From: Mediterraneibacter glycyrrhizinilyticus
GTDB lineage: Bacteria; Bacillota; Clostridia; Lachnospirales; Lachnospiraceae
Assembly (NCBI RefSeq): GCF_015560805.1
Contig: NZ_JADMSO010000002.1
Location: 124,001 to 188,000 of the forward strand
Direction: 5' to 3'
DNA length: 64,000 nucleotides
This document shows positions 9,273 to 17,096 of the stretch, piece by piece. The notes beneath the pieces were generated by a model. That model was not told where the DNA came from. It saw only the letters and a program-made list of their open reading frames with translations, and did not search any database. Each line of letters starts with the position of its first letter. The stretch's first letter is position 1. The position numbers and the translations under genes are program-made.

Positions 9273-9302
9273 TTTATGTACATAGTATAACATAAAATTC
9301 TC

Positions 9303-9914
9303 TCAATGTATAGAACGAATCACTTCAATTCGAGTAATTTTCCCATTTGTGATCTTAGCAATGCGCAGACCTACGTCTGCAATGTAGGCGCAGGCACCGA
9401 CACCGACTTCGGTTTCGTCCTCTTCCAGTTTGCGGAGCAGAAGTTCACCGAGAGTTTCGTTATCTGTATAAGGAATGTTCAGATGTGTGAGGCGGTTGAC
9501 GAGATGGACTTTTTGCGCTGCCCGGAAAATGATTTTTTCGGATTCATCAAACGCCACAAACAAAAACTTTCTTGTGGCAAACAGGATCGCGATCGAGATC
9601 ACACCGAGCAGGCTGTTGACCGGTGAGGAGTGGTCGATGATCACCTGACGGGCGATCGCGAATAAAAGGACTTCAAATACGGTCATCGGTGTATGGAGAT
9701 AAAGCATACGGATCATTTCCACACCGATGATCAGATTAAAACAAGTTGTCAGCAGATCGTCATAGTTCGGATACTTGCTCAGATCGGCGAGATTTCCGAA
9801 AGAGAGGACCAGCTGAAAAGTCATTAAAATGATCCCGGCAGCCAGAATCAGTGCAATGACAAATTCCAGCGCCGTCGTCAGATTTTTTAAAAACGCATAA
9901 ACATATTTTTTCAT
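9303..9914 (-). CDS. Membrane protein, PsiE-like N-terminus with a soluble C-terminal domain
   Basis: Function unknown. The 203-residue protein begins with a membrane region of about four hydrophobic segments (residues ~14-35, 55-78, 82-95, 100-118) resembling the phosphate-starvation-inducible PsiE family. The last ~70 residues (TLGELLLRKLEEDETEVGVGACAYIADVGLRIAKITNGKITRIEVI, quoted here only by its ends TLGELLLRK and ITRIEVI) resemble the small domain attached to CorC/HlyC-type transporters. It starts 12 nt after the typA stop on the same strand, so the two are probably cotranscribed. The domain assignments are tentative. Confidence 0.6.
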   Translation of the reverse strand: MKKYVYAFLKNLTTALEFVIALILAAGIILMTFQLVLSFGNLADLSKYPNYDDLLTTCFNLIIGVEMIRMLYLHTPMTVFEVLLFAIARQVIIDHSSPVNSLLGVISIAILFATRKFLFVAFDESEKIIFRAAQKVHLVNRLTHLNIPYTDNETLGELLLRKLEEDETEVGVGACAYIADVGLRIAKITNGKITRIEVIRSIH

Positions 9915-9926
9915 GTGTTTTCCCTG

Positions 9927-11756
9927 TTATTTATTGGCATTGCTGCGTTTCCTCATTCTTGAGTCAAGGATCTTCTTGCGGATACGCAGATTTTTCGGAG
10001 TTACTTCCAGAAGTTCATCGGTATCGATAAAGTCAAGCGCCTGTTCCAGACTTAATACTCTCGGCGGAGTCAGGCGGAGCGCTTCGTCCGCGCTGGAAGA
10101 ACGGGTGTTGGTCAGATGCTTGGTCTTGCAGACGTTCAGTTCGATGTCTTCGGCTTTTCCGTTCTGTCCGATGACCATACCGGAATATACTTTCTCACCC
10201 GGTCCGATAAACAAGGTTCCACGTTCCTGCGCGCTGTACAGACCGTATGTGACAGATTCTCCGGTCTCAAATGCGATCAGGGATCCCTGTTTACGATACT
10301 GGATGTCCCCTTTGTACGGTGCATAGCCGTCAAAGCTTGTGTTGAGGATTCCGTTTCCTTTTGTATCGGTCATAAATTCACCGCGGTAGCCGATCAGTCC
10401 GCGCGCCGGGATCAGGAATTCCAGACGTGTGTAACCGCCATTGGAAGTACCCATACTGCGAAGTTCCCCTTTTCTCTGGCTTAGTTTGTCGATAACGGTT
10501 CCGGTAAATTCATCCGGCACATCGACATAGGCGAGTTCCATCGGCTCTAATTTCTTTCCGTTTTCGTCTGTGTGATAGAGCACTTCGGCTTTGCTGACTG
10601 CAAATTCATATCCCTCACGGCGCATATTTTCGATCAGAACGGAAAGATGAAGCTCCCCGCGACCGGATACTTTGTAACTGTCGGCATTTTCCGTATCTTC
10701 CACACGAAGACTGACATCCGTGTTCAGTTCCCGGAACAGACGGTCGCGCAGATGACGGGAAGTGACAAATTTTCCCTCCTGTCCTGCAAATGGACTGTCG
10801 TTGACGATGAACTGCATGGAAATGGTCGGCTCAGAAATTTTCTGGAACGGGATCGCTTCCGGATTTTCCGGAGAGCAGAGCGTATCTCCGATCGAAATAT
10901 CCGAAATTCCGGAAATTGCCACGATCGATCCGATCCCGGCTTCTTTGACTTCCACTTTATTCAGACCGTCAAATTCATAAAGTTTGCTGATCTTTACTTT
11001 CTGCTGTTTGTCCGGATCATGATGGTTGACGAGCATCATTTCCTGATTGACTGCGATCGTTCCGTTGTCCACTTTGCCGACACCGATCCGTCCCACATAT
11101 TCATTATAATCGATCGTACTGATCAGAACCTGAGTCGGAGCTTCCGGATCGCCCTCCGGAGCCGGAATGTAATTGATGATTGTCTCAAACAACGGTTCCA
11201 TATCTTTCTCTTCATCGGTCAGATCCAGAACGGCAATTCCGGATTTAGCGGATGCATAGACAAACGGGCAGTCCAGCTGCTCGTCGGATGCGTCCAGATC
11301 CATGAAAAGTTCCAGTACTTCATCGATCACTTCGTCCGGACGTGCTTCCGGGCGGTCGATCTTGTTGATGCAGACGATGACCGGAAGATCCAGCTCCAGC
11401 GCTTTGCGGAGTACGAATTTGGTCTGCGGCATTGCGCCCTCAAATGCATCGACAACGAGGATGACACCGTTGACCATTTTCAGGACACGTTCCACCTCGC
11501 CGCCGAAATCGGCATGTCCAGGTGTGTCGATGATGTTGATCTTTGTTCCTTTGTAAAAAACTGCGGTATTTTTCGAGAGGATCGTGATCCCGCGTTCTCT
11601 CTCAATATCGTTGGAATCCATGACACGTTCCGCAACTTCCTGATTCTCGCGGAATACACCGCTTTGTTTGAGCAATTCATCGACCAATGTTGTCTTACCG
11701 TGGTCGACATGGGCGATGATCGCAATATTTCTGACGTCTTCTCGTTTTGTCTTCAT
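9927..11756 (-). CDS. typA: Ribosome-associated GTPase TypA/BipA
   Basis: A 609-residue translational GTPase, related to EF-G and LepA, that acts on ribosome assembly and stress adaptation. The G motifs are all present: AHVDHGKTTLVDEL (P-loop), RGITILSKNTAV (switch I), DTPGHADFGGEV and NKIDRPEARPDEV. These are followed by the EF-G-like beta-barrel domain and the TypA-specific C-terminal domain (MFKGxG-like region, here LIPARGLIGYRGEFMTDTKGNG broken over 440-460). The ATG is preceded by GGAAGAGTG, and a promoter is seen at 11805-11832. The PsiE-like gene follows in the same unit. Confidence 0.96.
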   Translation of the reverse strand: MKTKREDVRNIAIIAHVDHGKTTLVDELLKQSGVFRENQEVAERVMDSNDIERERGITILSKNTAVFYKGTKINIIDTPGHADFGGEVERVLKMVNGVILVVDAFEGAMPQTKFVLRKALELDLPVIVCINKIDRPEARPDEVIDEVLELFMDLDASDEQLDCPFVYASAKSGIAVLDLTDEEKDMEPLFETIINYIPAPEGDPEAPTQVLISTIDYNEYVGRIGVGKVDNGTIAVNQEMMLVNHHDPDKQQKVKISKLYEFDGLNKVEVKEAGIGSIVAISGISDISIGDTLCSPENPEAIPFQKISEPTISMQFIVNDSPFAGQEGKFVTSRHLRDRLFRELNTDVSLRVEDTENADSYKVSGRGELHLSVLIENMRREGYEFAVSKAEVLYHTDENGKKLEPMELAYVDVPDEFTGTVIDKLSQRKGELRSMGTSNGGYTRLEFLIPARGLIGYRGEFMTDTKGNGILNTSFDGYAPYKGDIQYRKQGSLIAFETGESVTYGLYSAQERGTLFIGPGEKVYSGMVIGQNGKAEDIELNVCKTKHLTNTRSSSADEALRLTPPRVLSLEQALDFIDTDELLEVTPKNLRIRKKILDSRMRKRSNANK

Positions 11757-11804
11757 AATATAACACTCTTCCTTTTGTGAATCATTCTTCTGTTTAACTG
11801 TTAT

Positions 11805-11832
11805 ATTCTATCATAAAAATGAAAATTTGCAA
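11805..11832 (-). promoter_or_regulatory. Probable promoter for typA
   Basis: On the minus strand, TTGCAA (11832-11827) and TAGAAT (11810-11805) are separated by 16 nt, about 50 nt before the typA start codon. Confidence 0.55.
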
Positions 11833-12015
11833 GGTATCAGATTTCCGGGAAGAGAGCGGCAGCCTGTGGAAAAATAAGACGAAAAATGTTGTCGGAGTCT
11901 GCTGCCGGGAATTGTCGAGCGGTTTTTCCGGAAAAATGTTCTGGAAATGTGAATCGGGGCATAGACTTAGTATCGACTCAAAAATACCGCAAAGAGGAAG
12001 GGAGAACTACAAATC

Positions 12016-12645
12016 ATGTCAGATAAGATTATTGAAAACAACCAGGTAACGATCATGGGTGAGGTGGCTTCAAAATTTACATACAGCCATGAAGTGTTCG
12101 GGGAAGGATTCTATATGGTAGATGTGCTCGTGAAACGTCTGAGCAGCTCCGAGGATCGGATCCCGCTCATGATCTCTGAAAGACTGATTGATGTGACAAA
12201 AGATTATACAGGAGAATTTATTATGGTGTCAGGACAGTTCCGGTCATACAACCGTCATGAAGAGCAGAAGAACCGGCTTGTATTATCGGTGTTCGTAAGG
12301 GAAGTAGAGTTTATCGACGAGGAACTGGACGGCGCAAAAACAAATCATATTTTGCTGGAAGGCTATATCTGTAAGAAACCGATTTACCGGAAGACACCGC
12401 TCGGACGTGAAATTGCAGACCTTTTGCTTGCTGTGAACCGTCCATATGGAAAATCCGATTATATTCCGTGTATCTGCTGGGGAAGAAACGCACGGTTTGC
12501 CTCGGGATTTGAAGTAGGAGAACATGTGCAGATTTTAGGACGGATCCAGAGCCGGGATTATGTTAAAAAACTTTCCGAGACGGAAACTGAGACGAGAACT
12601 GCGTATGAAGTGTCTGTCAGCAAGTTGGAATGTCTGGAAGAATAA
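12016..12645 (+). CDS. SSB-like protein with two OB folds
   Basis: A 209-residue cytoplasmic protein that looks like two tandem OB-fold domains of the single-stranded DNA-binding type. The first runs ~8-100 (NQVTIMGEVASKF ... IMVSGQFRSYN). The second runs ~115-209 (HILLEGYICKKPIYRKTPLGRE ... IPCICWGRN ... EHVQILGRIQSRDY), and is the more SSB-like half, with the typical ADLLLAVNR and WGRNA strings. It lacks the acidic C-terminal tip of replicative SSB, so it is more likely an accessory protein than the main SSB. GAGGAAGGGAG precedes the ATG. Monocistronic. Confidence 0.7.
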   Translation: MSDKIIENNQVTIMGEVASKFTYSHEVFGEGFYMVDVLVKRLSSSEDRIPLMISERLIDVTKDYTGEFIMVSGQFRSYNRHEEQKNRLVLSVFVREVEFIDEELDGAKTNHILLEGYICKKPIYRKTPLGREIADLLLAVNRPYGKSDYIPCICWGRNARFASGFEVGEHVQILGRIQSRDYVKKLSETETETRTAYEVSVSKLECLEE

Positions 12646-12680
12646 TATAGAAGAAAACATTGTGAAAGGGATATCATTTC

Positions 12681-12709
12681 TTGAGCCTTGCGTTCAAATG
12701 TGGTATCCT
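12681..12709 (+). promoter_or_regulatory. Probable promoter for dapB
   Basis: TTGAGC (12681-12686) and TATCCT (12704-12709) are spaced exactly 17 nt apart, about 58 nt before the dapB start. Confidence 0.5.
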
Positions 12710-12767
12710 GTTTTTATGTATCTGAAAAGGATATTTTACAAAATGCAGACAATAATGGAGGAACAGA

Positions 12768-13532
12768 ATGATGATAAAGATTTTGATGCACGGCTGTAAC
12801 GGAAGAATGGGGCAGATGATTTCCGGTCTTGTACGGGATGAGGAAGAGATGATGATCGCGGCTGGAGTAGATACATATCAGGGTGTTTCCAATGAATATC
12901 CGGTATTTGGATCCATTGACGCATGCGATGACGATGTGGATGTGGTGATCGATTTTTCCAATGCCGCCGCGGCAGACGCAGTGATGGAGTATTGTGCGAA
13001 AAGACAGATCCCGCTGGTATTTTGTACGACAGGATTGTCGGAAGAACAGCTTCAGAAATTAGAAGACACGGCAAAACAGACGGCGGTGCTGAAGTCGGCG
13101 AATATGTCGCTGGGGATCAATCTTCTGCTGAAGCTTCTGAAAGATGCGGCAAAGGTGCTCGCACCGGCAGGATATGATATTGAGATCGTAGAAAAACATC
13201 ACAACCAGAAACTGGATGCGCCGAGCGGAACGGCGCTGGCGCTTGCAGATTCGATTAATGAAGCGATGGACGGAAGTTATGTGTATACTTATGACCGTTC
13301 TCAGGTACGCCGCAAGAGAGAGAAGAAAGAAATCGGTATCTCTGCAGTTCGCGGCGGTACGATCGTTGGCGAGCATGAAGTATTGTTTGCCGGGCTGGAT
13401 GAGGTGATCGAACTGAAGCATACGGCATATTCCCGCAGCGTATTCGGAAAAGGCGCTGTGGAAGCAGCCAGATTTCTGGCAGGAAAGCCGGCGGGGATGT
13501 ATGATATGAGTGATGTGATCGGACTGGAATAG
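12768..13532 (+). CDS. dapB: 4-hydroxy-tetrahydrodipicolinate reductase
   Basis: Reduces the dipicolinate precursor with NAD(P)H in the diaminopimelate/lysine pathway, supplying cell-wall precursors. The 254-residue protein shows the nucleotide-binding start (HGCNGRMGQMI), the VVIDFSNAAA and FCTTGLSEEQL segments, the catalytic HHNQKLDAPSGTAL motif (His-His and Lys) and the terminal HTAYSRSVFGKGAVEAARFL. GGAGG precedes the two adjacent ATG codons at 12768 and 12771. No dapA is next to it. Other aspartate-family genes in the window are hom, lysC and thrC. Confidence 0.96.
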   Translation: MMIKILMHGCNGRMGQMISGLVRDEEEMMIAAGVDTYQGVSNEYPVFGSIDACDDDVDVVIDFSNAAAADAVMEYCAKRQIPLVFCTTGLSEEQLQKLEDTAKQTAVLKSANMSLGINLLLKLLKDAAKVLAPAGYDIEIVEKHHNQKLDAPSGTALALADSINEAMDGSYVYTYDRSQVRRKREKKEIGISAVRGGTIVGEHEVLFAGLDEVIELKHTAYSRSVFGKGAVEAARFLAGKPAGMYDMSDVIGLE

Positions 13533-13566
13533 ACAGTCCGGGCAAAAAAGAGAGGAGAACCGGTTC

Positions 13567-15519
13567 ATGAAAGCACTTGAGACGAGGTATGTGGAACGGT
13601 TGGCAGATCTGTATCCGACGATCGCTGCGGCATCCACAGAGATCATCAATCTGCAGGCTATCTTAAATCTCCCAAAAGGGACGGAACATTTTATTACCGA
13701 TGTACATGGAGAATATGAGGCGTTTGCCCATGTGTTAAAAAATGGTTCCGGTTCGGTGAGACGGAAGATCGACGAAGTGTTTGGAAATACACTGAGCCAG
13801 AGAGATAAGAAAGAACTGGCAACGTTGATCTATTATCCGAAAGAAAAGCTCGCGCAGGTAAAAGAGACGGAGACGAACATGGAGGACTGGTATATGATCC
13901 ATTTGTACCGTCTGATCGAAGTGAGCAAACGTGCGGCGAGCAAGTATACCCGTTCCAAGGTGCGCAAGGCATTGCCGAAAGATTTCGCATATGTGATCGA
14001 AGAGCTGATCACGGAAAGGGCAGAGATCAACGACAAAGAATCCTACTATAATGCGATCATCATGACCATGATCCGGATCAACCGCGCCGGGGAATTTATT
14101 GTGGCGATCTCCAATCTGATCCAGCGTCTTGTGGTAGATCATCTGCACATTGTCGGGGATATTTATGACCGGGGACCGGGTCCGCATCTGATCATGGACC
14201 GGCTGCTTAACTATCATTCGGTTGATATCCAGTGGGGAAACCATGATGTTCTCTGGATGGGAGCGGCAGCAGGGCAGCAAGCCTGTATTGCCAATGTGAT
14301 CCGGATCTGTGCACGTTATGGAAATCTGGATATTCTGGAAGACGGGTATGGGATCAATCTTCTTCCGCTTGCGACATTTGCACTTCGCATGTACAAAGAT
14401 GATCCCTGCTCCTGTTTTTCGCTGAAAGGACCGCAGAGGTCGAATCAGGCGGAGATGGAGACGGATCTTCGGATGCACAAGGCGATTTCTGTGATCCAGT
14501 TTAAGATCGAAGGTCAGACGATCCGCAGACATCCGGAATTTGGAATGGAAGAACGCGCACTTCTGCATCGGATCGATCATGAAAAAGGGACGGTCACTCT
14601 GGACGGAAAAGAATATCCGATGCAGGATATGAATTTCCCGACGATCGATCCGGACAATCCGTATGAACTTTCTGAAGAAGAACAGGATATTATGGAGCGG
14701 TTGGAACGTGCGTTTCTCGGATGTGAGAAATTGCAGGAACATATGCGTTTTCTGTTGTCAAAAGGCGGTCTTTATAAAGTGCACAATGGAAATCTTTTAT
14801 ACCACGGCTGTGTTCCGCTCAATGCAGATGGTTCCTTTCAGAAAGTCCGTCTTTTTGATCATGTATTTCAGGGAAAGTCACTTTACGATGCTTTGGAACG
14901 TTATGTGCGGAAAGGCTTTTTTGCGATTGAGGAAGCGGAGCGGGAGAACGGAAAAGACATGATGTGGTATATTTGGCAGAGCCCCAATTCTCCGTTGTTC
15001 GGAAAAGATAAAATGGCGACATTCGAACGGTATTTTCTGAAAGAAAAGGAGACGCATGTCGAAAAGAAAAATCCGTACTATTCATTTCTGGAGGATTCCG
15101 ACGTGGTCGATCATATCATGCAGGAATTCGGATTGTCCCTGAAAGACGCATATATCATCAACGGTCATGTCCCGGTCAAATGCAAGAACGGAGAGAGCCC
15201 GATCAAATGCAACGGGCGCGTGATGATCATAGACGGCGGTTTTTCAAAGGCGTATCAGAAAGAAACCGGGATCGCAGGTTATACGCTCGTTTATAATTCT
15301 TACGGTCTGCTTCTTGTCGCGCATGAGCCATTTGAATCGGCGGAGGCGGCGATCGAAAAGGGCAGCGACATCCATTCGGAGAATATGGTCATCAAACGGG
15401 TGCTGAAACGCCGTCTGGTCGGCGATACGGACAACGGGAAAGAGATCCGGGAACAGATCCGGGATCTGGAAACGCTGCTGGCGGCGTATCGAAGCGGTGA
15501 GATCAAAGAAAAAATTTGA
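13567..15519 (+). CDS. fbp: Fructose-1,6-bisphosphatase, class III
   Basis: Gluconeogenic phosphatase converting fructose 1,6-bisphosphate to fructose 6-phosphate. At 650 residues it is of the large Firmicutes type, unrelated to class I FBPase. Metallophosphoesterase motifs are visible: DVHGEYEAF (~41-49), GDIYDRGPGPH (~197-207), WGNHDVLWMGAAAG (~224-237) and, late in the protein, INGHVPVK and IDGGFS. AGAGGAGAACC precedes the ATG. It follows dapB by 34 nt without a terminator, so the two may share a transcript. Confidence 0.96.
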   Translation: MKALETRYVERLADLYPTIAAASTEIINLQAILNLPKGTEHFITDVHGEYEAFAHVLKNGSGSVRRKIDEVFGNTLSQRDKKELATLIYYPKEKLAQVKETETNMEDWYMIHLYRLIEVSKRAASKYTRSKVRKALPKDFAYVIEELITERAEINDKESYYNAIIMTMIRINRAGEFIVAISNLIQRLVVDHLHIVGDIYDRGPGPHLIMDRLLNYHSVDIQWGNHDVLWMGAAAGQQACIANVIRICARYGNLDILEDGYGINLLPLATFALRMYKDDPCSCFSLKGPQRSNQAEMETDLRMHKAISVIQFKIEGQTIRRHPEFGMEERALLHRIDHEKGTVTLDGKEYPMQDMNFPTIDPDNPYELSEEEQDIMERLERAFLGCEKLQEHMRFLLSKGGLYKVHNGNLLYHGCVPLNADGSFQKVRLFDHVFQGKSLYDALERYVRKGFFAIEEAERENGKDMMWYIWQSPNSPLFGKDKMATFERYFLKEKETHVEKKNPYYSFLEDSDVVDHIMQEFGLSLKDAYIINGHVPVKCKNGESPIKCNGRVMIIDGGFSKAYQKETGIAGYTLVYNSYGLLLVAHEPFESAEAAIEKGSDIHSENMVIKRVLKRRLVGDTDNGKEIREQIRDLETLLAAYRSGEIKEKI

Positions 15520-15609
15520 ATTCCACATTTTTCCTGTAAGTATTTTTCATAAAATCTCTGAAAATGCAGATATTACTTTTAGAAAGAGCATATGAAAGGG
15601 AGAAGAAAA

Positions 15610-15996
15610 ATGAAAAATATGAAAAAATTTTTAGTACTGACAATGTGTATCGGCATGATCGGAAGCATGACTGCATGCGGTAATGATAACGGGACGACCG
15701 ACGGTGCAGATCAGGACCGGACGACACAGGAATCAGCTTCAGAAAAAGAAAAAGCCGCAGAGAAAGAAAAAGCAACGGAAAAAAACGGGACAGGAAATGA
15801 TGCCGTTGATGGAACAGACAGAAACGGAGACGGTGTGATCGACAACGCAGTCCGTGATGTGACAGATGGGATCGACGACGTAACGGATGATGTGACGGAT
15901 GGGATCAATGACGTGACCGATGATCTGACCGGAAACGGAACGGAGGCAGATAACAATACGGATCCGGCACGTTCGACAGATCATGCGGAACGATAA
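15610..15996 (+). CDS. Small Asp/Thr-rich lipoprotein with an EF-hand-like loop
   Basis: Function unknown. The 128-residue product has a signal peptide ending in a lipobox-like SMTAC (Cys23), then a disordered Lys/Glu/Thr-rich linker. Around residue 70 is DRNGDGVID, a spacing (DxNxDGxxD) matching dockerin/EF-hand calcium loops, followed by about four short degenerate repeats of the form DVTDGIDDVTD. It is probably anchored on the outer face of the membrane. An in-frame ATG at 15592 overlaps the likely ribosome binding site AAAGGGAGAAG, so 15610 is preferred. A terminator follows. Confidence 0.75.
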   Translation: MKNMKKFLVLTMCIGMIGSMTACGNDNGTTDGADQDRTTQESASEKEKAAEKEKATEKNGTGNDAVDGTDRNGDGVIDNAVRDVTDGIDDVTDDVTDGINDVTDDLTGNGTEADNNTDPARSTDHAER

Positions 15997-16049
15997 AAGG
16001 AGTATTCGGGTCACAAGTGGCGCAGAGACAAAAGAAAGTGTAAAAAGCA

Positions 16050-16085
16050 GGGGAAATAGAGCGGAAAATCTATTTCCCTTTTTTA
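16050..16085 (+). terminator. Intrinsic terminator after the small lipoprotein gene
   Basis: GGGAAATAGA pairs with TCTATTTCCC (10-bp stem, 8-nt loop) and is followed by TTTTTT. Confidence 0.85.
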
Positions 16086-16134
16086 CTGTACTGTGGTAAA
16101 ATGTGAGACGGAAATAAAGACTGTGAGGTGGATG

Positions 16135-16917
16135 ATGAGATTCAGACCTTGTATCGATATACATAACGGAAAAGTGAAACAGATTGTGGGCGGAAGCTTA
16201 AGAGATGAGGGAGACCGGGCAAAAACGAATTTTACCGCCGTGCAGGATGCAGCATGGTTTGCACGGAAATATCGGGAAGATCGTCTGAACGGCGGGCATA
16301 TCATTTTGTTGAATCCGCCGGCTTCGCCTTATTATGAAGAGACGAGAAAACAGGCGCTTCTGGCGCTGAGGGCATTCCCGGGGGGAATGCAGATCGGAGG
16401 AGGCATTACGGATCGGAATGCTGCCGGGTATTTGGAAGCAGGCGCAAGCCATGTGATCGTTACGTCCTTTGTGTTTCAGAATGGACGGCTGAACCGGGAA
16501 AATCTGAAAAAGCTTTGCGATGCGGTCGGAAAGGAGAGGATCGTTCTGGATCTAAGCTGCCGGAGACGGGACGGGGAATATTATATCGTGACCGACCGCT
16601 GGCAGACATTTACCGAAGAGAGATTGAGTGTAACGCTGTTGGATGAACTTGCCGGACATTGCAGTGAGTTTCTCGTACATGGGGTGGATGTGGAGGGGAA
16701 AGCTTCCGGTGTGGAGGAAGAACTTGTGCGTCTGCTGGGCAGATGGGGAAAGATCCCGGTCACTTATGCGGGAGGGATCGGAACACTTGAGGAGCTGGAA
16801 CATTTTCAAAATTTATGCAAAGGGCGGCTTGATTTTACGATCGGAAGCGCGCTGGATCTGTTTGGGGGAAATATCCCGTACGAGCGGGCAGCACAATTCC
16901 ACGGAAAGGAACTGTGA
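16135..16917 (+). CDS. hisA: Eukaryotic-type HisA: phosphoribosylformimino-AICAR isomerase
   Basis: Isomerises ProFAR to PRFAR in histidine synthesis. The 260-residue TIM-barrel protein matches the fungal/plant His6-like subgroup rather than ordinary bacterial HisA. It starts MRFRPCIDIHNGKVKQIVGG (first catalytic Asp in CIDIHNG) and has GGHIILLNPP, MQIGGGIT, HVIVTSFVFQNG, VHGVDVEGKASG (second Asp region), and VTYAGGIGTLEELE with GSALDLFGG at the end. The ATG at 16135 follows GAGGTG; longer upstream reading is not supported. No other his gene is near it, so it stands alone between a lipoprotein gene and secA. Confidence 0.85.
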   Translation: MRFRPCIDIHNGKVKQIVGGSLRDEGDRAKTNFTAVQDAAWFARKYREDRLNGGHIILLNPPASPYYEETRKQALLALRAFPGGMQIGGGITDRNAAGYLEAGASHVIVTSFVFQNGRLNRENLKKLCDAVGKERIVLDLSCRRRDGEYYIVTDRWQTFTEERLSVTLLDELAGHCSEFLVHGVDVEGKASGVEEELVRLLGRWGKIPVTYAGGIGTLEELEHFQNLCKGRLDFTIGSALDLFGGNIPYERAAQFHGKEL

Positions 16918-16992
16918 ATCGTTTGTTGTGAATACTTACCGGGGAGAAAACGGGCGGAACGGAAAACTTCATGGCAACGGACTGCAAATTGG

Positions 16993-17021
16993 TTGAATTT
17001 GGAACGAGATAGTGATAAAAT
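16993..17021 (+). promoter_or_regulatory. Probable promoter for secA
   Basis: TTGAAT (16993-16998) and TAAAAT (17016-17021) are spaced 17 nt apart, about 75 nt before the secA start. Confidence 0.55.
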
Positions 17022-17096
17022 GAAACGAAACGCTATTATGACATAGGAAGCAGGTCATTTCGTTAATAGTAAACAGACAAGGAGTTAATTCAGACT

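Noticed and set aside
10572-11780. 402-codon + strand frame across typA
   Set aside because: Antisense shadow of typA, which has all GTPase motifs.
11819-12049. 76-codon frame upstream of the SSB-like gene
   Set aside because: No ribosome binding site, overlaps the start of the SSB-like gene, no recognisable composition.
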